Shown: piece after piece, positions 1 through 5,333 of the stretch | How the letters are laid out: each line of letters starts with the position of its first letter | How positions within the stretch are numbered: the stretch's first letter is position 1 | Assembly (NCBI GenBank): GCA_020354085.1 | Contig: CP070641.1 | Span: 605,597 to 610,929 of the forward strand | Length of the DNA: 5,333 nt | Direction: 5' to 3' | Origin: Pseudomonadota bacterium | Lineage (GTDB): Bacteria; Pseudomonadota; Gammaproteobacteria; Acidiferrobacterales; Sulfurifustaceae | The notes under the pieces: model-generated | The model's database searches: none | What the model was told of the DNA's origin: nothing | The model's input: the letters and a program-made list of their open reading frames with translations, nothing else | Position numbers and translations under genes: made by a program

Positions 1-1156
1 CCTGGAACAGTCCGGCCAACACGCGCGTGTCGGGCAGATAGGGCCGCACCTGCTCCTGCGAGATGTCATACCGCGCTTGGCGCAGTTTCTCGCCATAGTA
101 AGCAAGGTCCCAGGGCGCAAGCTCTGCCACCCCGTGCGCTTCTTTTGCAAAGCGACGCAGCTGCTCGAGATCGTGCCTTGCCGCCGGGCGCGAGCGCGCG
201 GCCAGCAAGTCGAGAAAGTCCATAACTTCCGGGACCGTCTTGGCCATGCGGGTTTGCAGGGCATACTCCGCGTAATGGGCAAACCCGAGCAGCTCAGCCG
301 CTTCCTGGCGCAGCTTGCAGATCTGCACCATGAGCGGGCCGTTGTCCCAGCGCCCGGCATGCGGGCCCTGATCGCTCGCGCGCGTGACAAACGCCTCGTA
401 CATCTGACGCCTGAGCTCGCGCTGATCGGCATAGGTCATGATCGCGAGGTAAGAAGGGAACTCGAGCGTGAAGCGCCAACCGGGCTTTCCGACGGATTGC
501 GCCGACTGCTGCGCCAGTGCCCGCGCCGTCTCTGGCAGGCCCGACAACCGGGCCTCTTCGATCACCATCAAATCCCAGGCCTGAGTGGCGTCGAGAACAT
601 TCTCGGAATACTTGCTCTGTAATTGTGAAAGTTCCATTTGCACGTCTTTGAAACGCGCCTTCTTGGCGGCCGGCAGTTCGGCGCCGGCGAGCCGAAAATC
701 CCGCAGCGTATTGTCGATGATCTTTTTCTGCGCCGCAGATAAACCGCGGTACGCGGGGCTCGCCTTTATCTCCTTGTAGGCAGTGTAGATGCGCTCATCT
801 TGCGCGAGCTCCGTAAAATACTCCGAGAGCTTGGGCAAGCATTCGTTGTACACCTCGCGCAAGGCCTCGTTGTTCATTACCGAGTTCAAGTGCGAAACCG
901 GCGACCACATGCGGCTCAGTCGCTCGCTCATATCTTCCAAGGGCTGCGCCAAGTTGTCCCAGGTATACCGACTGCCGCGACTCAGCAGCTGCTCGCGTTG
1001 CGCGCGATTATCCGCCAGCAGCGCCTCGAGCGCCGGCTGCACATGTTCAGGACGTATGTCGGAGAAGCGCGGTAAACTGCGTGTCGGATCGGTGCCCACG
1101 GCGCCGGACCGGCCAGGTTCGGCAAATTCCAGCAAGGGATTGTTCGTCTGAATCAT
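1..1156 (-). CDS. prlC: Oligopeptidase A (M3 zinc metallopeptidase), N-terminal part, cut by window edge
   Basis: Cytosolic M3-family metallopeptidase that degrades short peptides, including cleaved signal peptides. I translated this minus-strand frame by hand: it is open from ATG 1156 to the left edge (385 complete codons, no stop). Roughly the first 55% of a family protein of about 680 residues is present. It follows E. coli OpdA closely as I recall it: NPLL at the start, IRPEHV, YTW.NLAQPLE, SPVSHLNSV, LRDF.L.GAELP, YSENVLDAT, EFPSYL.IMTYAD, TRASDQGP.AG.WDN, ELLGF.HYAEY and PWDLAYY.EK. The HEXXH zinc motif lies further downstream and is outside the window. The start is fixed by the match of MIQTNNPLL to the family N-terminus; the Shine-Dalgarno is weak (AGG about 6 nt upstream). 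Oddity: about 16 Gly/Arg/Ser-rich residues (12-27) sit between NPLLEF and LPRF and are absent from E. coli. Divergent from the srkA-like gene. Seen: homology motifs; function is family knowledge. Confidence 0.93.
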   Translation of the reverse strand, partial: MIQTNNPLLEFAEPGRSGAVGTDPTRSLPRFSDIRPEHVQPALEALLADNRAQREQLLSRGSRYTWDNLAQPLEDMSERLSRMWSPVSHLNSVMNNEALREVYNECLPKLSEYFTELAQDERIYTAYKEIKASPAYRGLSAAQKKIIDNTLRDFRLAGAELPAAKKARFKDVQMELSQLQSKYSENVLDATQAWDLMVIEEARLSGLPETARALAQQSAQSVGKPGWRFTLEFPSYLAIMTYADQRELRRQMYEAFVTRASDQGPHAGRWDNGPLMVQICKLRQEAAELLGFAHYAEYALQTRMAKTVPEVMDFLDLLAARSRPAARHDLEQLRRFAKEAHGVAELAPWDLAYYGEKLRQARYDISQEQVRPYLPDTRVLAGLFQ

Positions 1157-1219
1157 GAAGGGCCTATACTGCGCAAAAGCAAAATGTAGCACGGCGCGTG
1201 GCCGTGCCGCAGCCCGGCC
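1157..1219. promoter_or_regulatory. Divergent intergenic region between prlC and srkA
   Basis: These 63 bp must carry the 5' signals of both divergent genes. Toward srkA there is TATACT at 1165-1170 (5 of 6 matches to the sigma-70 -10 box), but only a poor -35 (TTGTTC at 1140-1145, 19-bp spacer). Toward prlC the minus strand reads TGCTACATT at 1191-1183, an extended -10-like element (TGn plus 4 of 6 matches) with no good -35. The two elements lie so close that polymerase could not occupy both at once. These are weak matches read by eye; the boxes are candidates only. Confidence 0.35.
1189..1207. repeat. Perfect 7-bp inverted repeat with 5-nt spacer
   Basis: GCACGGC (1189-1195) and GCCGTGC (1201-1207) are exact reverse complements separated by GCGTG. 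The repeat lies between the divergent genes and overlaps the extended -10-like element facing prlC. If srkA is transcribed from the TATACT box, the repeat falls in its leader and could form a GC-rich hairpin ending 12 nt before the start codon. It could be an operator, a leader hairpin or a chance palindrome. It is not a terminator for a neighbouring gene, because no gene ends here. Confidence 0.45.
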
Positions 1220-2209
1220 ATGACCGCCAACCATCCTTACGATCAGCTCACGCCCGAAGCCATTCTGACCGCGGTCGAGACCTGTGGCGTACGCTGCACC
1301 GGGGCGCTATTGGCACTCAACAGCTACGAGAATCGTGTCTACCGCCTGGAGCTGGAGGATGCGCCGCCCGTGGTGGCGAAGTTCTACCGCCCGGCGCGAT
1401 GGAGCGATGCCGCGATTCTCGAAGAGCACGCCTTTGCCACGGAACTGCATGAGCATGAGATACCCGCGGTGGCGCCGCGCGCCTGTACACCGGGCAGCAC
1501 CCTGGCCGTGCACGCCGGCTTTCGTTTTACGCTTTTCCCCTGGCAACCGGGACGCGCGACCGAGCTCAACAACAGCGACGACTATCGCGTGCTGGGTCGC
1601 TTTCTCGGTCGCCTGCATCGACTCGGAAGCGCGCAATCATTTGCCCACCGGCTGCGGTTTAGTGTCGAAGAGTTCGGTCACACGCCGGTGCACATACTCA
1701 AGACCTCAGCCATGATCCCCGACGATTTGCGCCTATCGTATGTGGCGATTACCGACTACTTGTTACCACGGTTAGAGGACGCCTTTGCCGCCGCCGCGTC
1801 CGTTCGCTGGCTGCGCCTGCACGGCGATTGCCACCTAGGAAATATTTTGTGGGGTCGCGAGGGTCCCTACTTCGTTGATTTCGATGATTGCATGATGGGG
1901 CCGGCCGTCCAGGACCTTTGGATGCTGCTCGCCGGCGAGCGCGCAGACCGCGAACAGCAGGTGAGCGCTCTGCTTTCAGGCTACACCGAGTTCATGGACT
2001 TCGATCCGCGCGAGCTCGCGCTCATCGAGTCCCTGCGCACGTTGCGTCTGCTGCACTACAGCGCCTGGCTCACGCGCCGCTGGGACGACCCGGCATTCCC
2101 GCGCGCCTTCCCGTGGTTCAACACGCAACGCTATTGGGAGGACCAAATTTTGACGCTCAAAGAGCAGGCCGCAATCCTCGACGAACCGCCGCTCTCCTGG
2201 CGCGATTAA
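1220..2209 (+). CDS. srkA: Stress response kinase A (SrkA/YihE/RdoA family Ser/Thr kinase)
   Basis: Cytosolic protein kinase of the aminoglycoside phosphotransferase-like (APH) fold. In E. coli, SrkA counteracts stress-induced death downstream of envelope and oxidative stress and is part of the Cpx regulon. The 329 residues match the usual family length (E. coli 328). Visible landmarks: NSYENRVYRLE (34-44), the nucleotide-binding lysine in VVAKFYRP (Lys54), ILEEHAFA (66-73), catalytic loop HGDCHLGNILW (201-211) with catalytic Asp203 and Mg-binding Asn208, the DFG-equivalent VDFDD with Asp220, GPAVQDLWMLL (227-237) and the C-terminal RRWDDPAFPRAFPW. All key kinase residues are intact. ATG 1220 is the only sensible start: upstream in frame there is no ATG/GTG/TTG before a TAG at 1187-1189. 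No Shine-Dalgarno is visible, and a GC-rich inverted repeat lies just upstream. Divergent from prlC and convergent with the DUF2848 gene, 16 bp away. Confidence 0.95.
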   Translation: MTANHPYDQLTPEAILTAVETCGVRCTGALLALNSYENRVYRLELEDAPPVVAKFYRPARWSDAAILEEHAFATELHEHEIPAVAPRACTPGSTLAVHAGFRFTLFPWQPGRATELNNSDDYRVLGRFLGRLHRLGSAQSFAHRLRFSVEEFGHTPVHILKTSAMIPDDLRLSYVAITDYLLPRLEDAFAAAASVRWLRLHGDCHLGNILWGREGPYFVDFDDCMMGPAVQDLWMLLAGERADREQQVSALLSGYTEFMDFDPRELALIESLRTLRLLHYSAWLTRRWDDPAFPRAFPWFNTQRYWEDQILTLKEQAAILDEPPLSWRD

Positions 2210-2225
2210 GTCAAACGCCCGTTCG
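2210..2225. other. 16-bp gap between convergent genes, no terminator
   Basis: The stop codons of srkA (TAA, plus strand) and the DUF2848 gene (TAG, minus strand) are 16 bp apart. The gap contains only a 4-bp palindromic pairing (AACG/CGTT) and no T-tract on either strand. Neither transcript has an obvious intrinsic terminator here, so each probably reads into the other gene's 3' end or ends by Rho. Confidence 0.6.
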
Positions 2226-2927
2226 CTAACTCGCTGTCGGCGCCGAATCAGTGACGAAGTACGGTTGGCGCACGTGCACACGATAACGATGTTGCAACGA
2301 CGCGCCGCCAATCGGATCATGCAACGTCAACTCAATGTGCGCATTTCTAGCCGATGGCGTCTTGAGTGTCGGCACCGTGCCGCAAAAAACCAGCCGTCCT
2401 TCGCGGTTGACACCGTCTTGCGCGTCCACAAAGGCAAGCAACTCGTCCCACGGCAGAAGATGCGACAGGCGGCCTTCCTGCAGCACCTGCCCGCTACAGC
2501 GCGATTGCAGCGTTAGCTCGTCCCAGTGATCGCGCACCTGCTCGAGCGGCCAGGCCGCTGCGGCCACGATCTTGGGGCAGGAATTTTTTCCCTGTAGGGC
2601 GGAGCGGGCCTCAATGCGGCGGTCGGTGTGGTCACTACCAACCGTGACGTAATCAACACCGCCGACGTGGAACAGCACCGGCTCGATCTCAGGCGTGCTG
2701 TCATCGCCTATCACCCCAACATCACTGGCGTTTGTGACGAGCGTCGGCATGAGCGGATAGAGCATCGGCACATGGGGCGGTGGCTTCACACCCTGCGCCG
2801 CCATGCGTGCGATATGCGCGAGCGCCTTATCACGGTCGCGCGCGCTCGCGCCGGCAGCCAAGGCATGCCGTACCTCAAGCACAATCGCTCGGTCATTCGG
2901 CACGGAGAATCGCAGGGTTGGAAACAC
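2226..2927 (-). CDS. DUF2848 family protein, possible fumarylacetoacetate hydrolase-fold enzyme
   Basis: Uncharacterised family; I recognise it by the run VLFHVGGVDYVTVGSDHTDRR with downstream SCPK, DHWDEL, QEGRLSHLLP and VFCGTVP. From GTG 2927 it has 233 residues, typical for DUF2848. The frame is open upstream to an ATG at 3041, but those 38 residues overlap the gntR coding sequence and look nothing like the family, so the GTG start 13 nt after the gntR stop is preferred; GGTG at 2939-2936 is a plausible Shine-Dalgarno 8 nt before it. Numbered from the GTG, E80-I-E82 and G97-S-D99-H-T-D-R103 recall the E-x-E and D metal ligands and the D-x-T/S-x-R-D motif of fumarylacetoacetate hydrolases. 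That relationship and any hydrolase, decarboxylase or isomerase role are inference. No signal peptide or membrane segment. Last gene of the dehydrogenase-regulator operon. Confidence 0.85.
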   Translation of the reverse strand: MFPTLRFSVPNDRAIVLEVRHALAAGASARDRDKALAHIARMAAQGVKPPPHVPMLYPLMPTLVTNASDVGVIGDDSTPEIEPVLFHVGGVDYVTVGSDHTDRRIEARSALQGKNSCPKIVAAAAWPLEQVRDHWDELTLQSRCSGQVLQEGRLSHLLPWDELLAFVDAQDGVNREGRLVFCGTVPTLKTPSARNAHIELTLHDPIGGASLQHRYRVHVRQPYFVTDSAPTAS

Positions 2928-2940
2928 GACGCATGCACCG

Positions 2941-3651
2941 CTAGGGCGAATCGGTTGGTTGCGCGCGCAATACCGCCTTGGCCACGTCACGCTTGTGCCG
3001 CAGATGGTCGCGCAGCAGCCGACCCAGGCGCGCGCCCTCACGCGCCTTTAAGGCGCGCAGGATCTCTTCGTGCTCGGCTACGGCCTGATCCCAGCGCGGG
3101 CGCGAAAGGTTGGCCATGTAGCGCGCACGCCGTATGCGTGCGCTTAAACCGCGGTAGACATTGGCGAGCACTGGGTTACCCGCCGCCTCGACAATGGCCT
3201 CATGAATCTGCTGATTGAAACGAAAGTACTCTGGCAACTCGTTGCGCCCGTGATGCAGGAGCATTTGCTGGTGCAACGCCACGATACGCTCAATGGCGGC
3301 ATCACCGGCACGGGCACAGGCTGTCTCCCCGGCGAGCGATTCCAGTGTCTCCATCACATCGAACATGTTATCAACGTCTCGATCGGTGAGCGTGGACACG
3401 ATGGCGCCGCGATGGTGCTGGAGGTCGATCAACCCCTCTGACGCCAACACCTTGAACGCCTCGCGCAGCGGTGTGCGCGAGATGCCGAAGCGCTCGCACA
3501 GCTCACGCTCCGAAATCCGTGCGCCAGCGGCCAACACCCCTTCGACGATCAAGTCACGCAGTCGTTGCACGACTTCATCGTGCAACGCGCGGCGCGCAAT
3601 CGGGGTCGGCTTGGGTACCGTATTCACGAGCGGTTCGGGAATCATGTTCAT
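2941..3651 (-). CDS. GntR-family transcriptional regulator, FadR/FCD subfamily
   Basis: DNA-binding regulator of 236 residues, the usual length for FCD-type GntR proteins. The N-terminal winged helix-turn-helix spans about 22-88: LRDLIVEGVL, then ISERELCERFGISRTPLREA (46-65), then LASEGLIDLQHHRGAIV with the wing at 79-85. The FCD ligand-binding domain follows (about 95-225). Its expected metal ligands are visible as Asn146-x3-His150, His194 and His216; the first is Asn where Asp is commonest. FCD regulators usually bind small carboxylates (lactate, glycolate, pyruvate, gluconate), which fits a regulator next to a D-2-hydroxyacid dehydrogenase (inference). Start ATG 3651 has GAGGA 9 nt upstream; a second in-frame ATG two codons on (3645) is a weaker alternative. 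The gene starts 12 nt after the dehydrogenase stop and ends 13 nt before the DUF2848 start. A perfect 10-bp inverted repeat lies in codons 22-30. Confidence 0.95.
   Translation of the reverse strand: MNMIPEPLVNTVPKPTPIARRALHDEVVQRLRDLIVEGVLAAGARISERELCERFGISRTPLREAFKVLASEGLIDLQHHRGAIVSTLTDRDVDNMFDVMETLESLAGETACARAGDAAIERIVALHQQMLLHHGRNELPEYFRFNQQIHEAIVEAAGNPVLANVYRGLSARIRRARYMANLSRPRWDQAVAEHEEILRALKAREGARLGRLLRDHLRHKRDVAKAVLRAQPTDSP
3041..3057. repeat. 17-bp palindrome in gntR coding sequence
   Basis: CGCGCCTT (3041-3048) and AAGGCGCG (3050-3057) are perfect reverse complements around a single base. The stretch encodes part of RALKAREG in the FCD domain. As RNA it could form a six-pair GC stem with a five-base loop, but no T-run follows. 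GC-rich coding sequence favours such palindromes, so function is doubtful. Confidence 0.3.
3563..3587. repeat. Perfect 10-bp inverted repeat, 5-nt spacer, inside gntR 5' coding region
   Basis: CGTTGCACGA (3563-3572) and TCGTGCAACG (3578-3587) are exact reverse complements around CTTCA. On the coding strand the element starts 65 nt into the gntR gene and encodes the ALHDEVVQR stretch leading into the first helix of the winged helix domain. Spacing and dyad symmetry suit a dimeric regulator, so an intragenic autoregulatory operator is possible; an mRNA hairpin (10 pairs, 5-nt loop) early in the gene is the alternative. The 8-mer GTGCAACG recurs alone at 3272-3279, where it encodes another Ala-Leu-His, so part of the match follows from codon use. 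Confidence 0.5.
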
Positions 3652-3660
3652 GGTTTAAGT

Positions 3661-3665
3661 TCCTC
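3661..3665 (-). promoter_or_regulatory. Ribosome-binding site of gntR, overlapping upstream stop codon
   Basis: The minus strand reads GAGGA 9 nt before the gntR ATG. It overlaps the TGA stop of the dehydrogenase gene (TGAGGA, 3666-3661). This supports the chosen gntR start and suggests translational coupling of the two genes. Confidence 0.7.
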
Positions 3666-5333
3666 AATGAGGCGCGGCGCGCAATGCCGCGCACAGAATC
3701 CGCGCAACGTGCTGTGCGTGGCGGTCGGCGAAATCGTGAATCTGTTGACGGCAGCTTGTACCATCGGCAACGATCAGTACGTCCGGTCCGGCCGCGCGCA
3801 CGGCGGGTAGCGGTCCTTGTTCGCTCATCTTCTTCGAAATCGCCTGATGGCGCGCATCGAATCCAAAGGCGCCGGCCATACCGCAACATCCACCCTCAAT
3901 CGCATGTACCTCCAATCCAGGCACGAAGCGCAGCGCCTTTTGCACCGCGGGCATCGCACCGAAGGCCTTTTGATGGCAATGGCCGTGCAGTAGCGCTTGT
4001 GATTGCGGCAAGGGCTTGAGGTCAAGTTGCAGCCGACCGGCGTCGTGCTCCTGGACGAGGAACTCTTCGAACAGGAGTGCATGCGCGGCCAATTCCATGG
4101 TCTCGGCACCGGGCAGCATCGACGGGAATTCATCGCGCAGCGTGAGCAGGCACGACGGCTCAAGACCAACGATCGGTACGCCGCGCGCCACATACGGAGC
4201 CAGTGCCGCGATTACCCGGCGCGCCTCGATGCGCGCCTCGTCGACAAGGCCCGCGGTGAGGAAAGTCCGACCGCAACACAGTGGCCGCTGCGAATCGAGC
4301 GCTCGCGCTAGGTGCACACGGTAACCTGCGGCCTCCAGTACCGCGAGCGCCGCACGTGCGTTCTCGGGTTCGAACCAGCGATTAAAGGTGTCGACCAATA
4401 GCACCACTTCGCCGATCGGACCGAGGCGAGGGCCGCAGGCCAAGGATGGCCTGTCTGCGGCTTCACGCCCGAAGCTCGCGGTGGGTGCGTCGTGCGGCAG
4501 GGCCCCAAAAGCATCGCGTCGCCAACGTGGCAAGCGCCGCTCGGCGCTGAAACCCGTTAGCCATTGACTCATCCGCGCCAAGCCGGGAATCCGGTCGCGT
4601 AGATTCGCCAAAAAACTTAACCGTGCCGCCCATGGAGCGTAGCGTGGCAGATAGGCGACCAACCGCTCGCGCAGAGGAAGGCCGTGCTGACGCCGATAGT
4701 GAAACAAGAACTCGATCTTCATCTTTGCCATGTCGACGCCGGTTGGGCACTCGCGCCGACAGGCCTTGCAGCTCACACACAGATCGAACGTCTCGTGCAT
4801 CTCTGTCGACGTAAACGCGTCTGGTCCCAGTTGGCCACTCAAGGCCAAGCGCAGTGTATTGGCACGGCCGCGCGTGAGATGCTGTTCATCGAGCGTGGCA
4901 CGATACGACGGACACATCACGCCAGGCTCGCGCTTGCGACAGGCGCCATTGTTGTTGCACATCTCCACCGCCGCAGCGAAGCCGCCCCATTCCGTCCAAT
5001 CGAGCGCAGTATCAACCTCCATGGTCGCGTAGCCGGGCTTGTAGCGAAACAATCCACGGTCGTCCATGCGCGGCGCATGCACGATCTTACCGGGATTGAA
5101 CACACCGGCCGGATCAAACAAGTCTTTGACTTCCTCGAAGGCGCGCACCAGGCGCGAACCGAACATGGGCTCGTGAAATTCCGAGCGCGCGAGGCCGTCG
5201 CCATGCTCGCCCGAGTGCGAGCCCTTGTATTCGCGTACCATGGCGAAGGCTTCTTCGGCAATGGCGCGCATCTTCTTGGCACCGGCTTCGTCCTTCATAT
5301 TCAGGATCGGCCGGACATGCAGGCAGCCGACTG
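3664..5333 (-). CDS. FAD-linked oxidase / Fe-S dehydrogenase fusion (YdiJ, D-2-hydroxyglutarate dehydrogenase-like), C-terminal part
   Basis: Peripheral respiratory-type D-2-hydroxyacid dehydrogenase; family members (about 1000 residues) oxidise D-2-hydroxyglutarate or D-lactate. The frame is open to the right edge, so ATG 5298 is internal: VGCLHVRPILN, typical of the family, precedes it. 555 codons are present; the FAD-binding (PCMH) half is missing. Numbered from that Met: end of the FAD-oxidase C-terminal domain with SGEHGDGLARSEF (29-41, metal-site His32) and FNPGK; a ferredoxin-like part with C114, C120, C129 and a canonical C174-x2-C177-x2-C180-x3-C184-P; then two cysteine-rich CCG domains (C341-C342-G with EPSC383; HGHCHQKA 438-445, C471-C472-G and TSC516). 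The first Fe-S motif lacks one canonical Cys (Asn117), which I believe is family-typical. The substrate is not decidable here. First visible gene of a tight operon with the FCD regulator and DUF2848; the operon promoter is outside the window. Confidence 0.93.
   Translation of the reverse strand, partial: VGCLHVRPILNMKDEAGAKKMRAIAEEAFAMVREYKGSHSGEHGDGLARSEFHEPMFGSRLVRAFEEVKDLFDPAGVFNPGKIVHAPRMDDRGLFRYKPGYATMEVDTALDWTEWGGFAAAVEMCNNNGACRKREPGVMCPSYRATLDEQHLTRGRANTLRLALSGQLGPDAFTSTEMHETFDLCVSCKACRRECPTGVDMAKMKIEFLFHYRRQHGLPLRERLVAYLPRYAPWAARLSFLANLRDRIPGLARMSQWLTGFSAERRLPRWRRDAFGALPHDAPTASFGREAADRPSLACGPRLGPIGEVVLLVDTFNRWFEPENARAALAVLEAAGYRVHLARALDSQRPLCCGRTFLTAGLVDEARIEARRVIAALAPYVARGVPIVGLEPSCLLTLRDEFPSMLPGAETMELAAHALLFEEFLVQEHDAGRLQLDLKPLPQSQALLHGHCHQKAFGAMPAVQKALRFVPGLEVHAIEGGCCGMAGAFGFDARHQAISKKMSEQGPLPAVRAAGPDVLIVADGTSCRQQIHDFADRHAQHVARILCAALRAAPH

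Noticed and set aside
19..30. 12-bp palindrome ACACGCGCGTGT in prlC
   Set aside because: Within conserved coding sequence, alternating CG-rich composition, no regulatory context.
77..622. Long plus-strand open frame (181 codons) opposite prlC
   Set aside because: Lies wholly antisense to the prlC coding sequence, whose minus-strand translation matches oligopeptidase A throughout. The plus-strand product shows no recognisable motif.
1198..1452. Plus-strand GTG frame just upstream of and overlapping srkA
   Set aside because: Out of frame with the well-supported kinase and without family features.
2008..2021. 14-bp perfect palindrome GCGCGAGCTCGCGC in srkA
   Set aside because: Zero-spacer GC-rich palindrome encoding an ordinary part of the kinase (PRELAL); such strings are expected in GC-rich coding DNA.
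2210..2250. Possible bidirectional terminator between the convergent genes, including the TCGGCGCCGA palindrome at 2237-2246
   Set aside because: The palindrome is short, has no loop, lies within the DUF2848 coding end and is not followed by a T-tract on either strand.
2628..3218. Plus-strand open frame (196 codons) across the DUF2848 and gntR genes
   Set aside because: Antisense to two genes with clear family motifs; its product is Arg/Ala/His-rich low-information sequence typical of GC-rich shadow frames.
3471..4019. Plus-strand open frame (182 codons) over the gntR start and the dehydrogenase 3' end
   Set aside because: Antisense shadow; Arg/Ser-rich product with no domain and no supporting ribosome-binding context.
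5296..5298. ATG 5298 as the start of a stand-alone 544-residue Fe-S protein
   Set aside because: The frame stays open to the window edge and the preceding residues (VGCLHVRPILN) belong to the conserved FAD-oxidase domain, so this Met is internal.

Overview
The window looks like chromosomal DNA from a GC-rich proteobacterium, most likely a gammaproteobacterium outside the Enterobacteriaceae. The evidence is an oligopeptidase A (PrlC type) and a SrkA/YihE-type stress-response kinase, both close to the E. coli proteins as I recall them. The genus cannot be named from the sequence. Coding density is very high: five protein genes, two of them cut by the window edges. I see no RNA gene, insertion sequence, CRISPR array or other mobile DNA.

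Left part (1-2209): two divergently transcribed housekeeping or stress genes share a 63-bp intergenic region. On the minus strand is the N-terminal 385 codons of oligopeptidase A (prlC), running off the left edge before the catalytic zinc motif. On the plus strand is a complete srkA-like kinase gene (1220-2209). The region between them holds a perfect 7-bp inverted repeat and two weak promoter-like elements facing opposite ways.

Right part (2226-5333, all minus strand): a tightly packed three-gene run, read right to left. It holds (i) the C-terminal 555 codons of a large fused FAD-linked oxidase / iron-sulfur dehydrogenase of the D-2-hydroxyacid type (YdiJ/D-2-hydroxyglutarate dehydrogenase-like), (ii) a GntR-family regulator with an FCD ligand-binding domain, and (iii) a DUF2848 protein of unknown function. 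The gaps are only 12 and 13 nt and the gntR ribosome-binding site overlaps the upstream stop codon, so this is very probably one operon. The run ends 16 bp from the end of srkA, in convergent orientation and without a recognisable terminator.

Working model (inference): the regulator senses a hydroxy or keto acid, the dehydrogenase oxidises a D-2-hydroxyacid and passes electrons through Fe-S clusters to the respiratory chain, and DUF2848 acts on the product or on a related metabolite. DUF2848 carries an E-x-E plus G-S-D-H-T-D-R arrangement reminiscent of the metal site of fumarylacetoacetate hydrolase-fold enzymes. This is the least characterised part of the window. The other notable signal is a perfect 10-bp inverted repeat inside the 5' coding part of the gntR gene.
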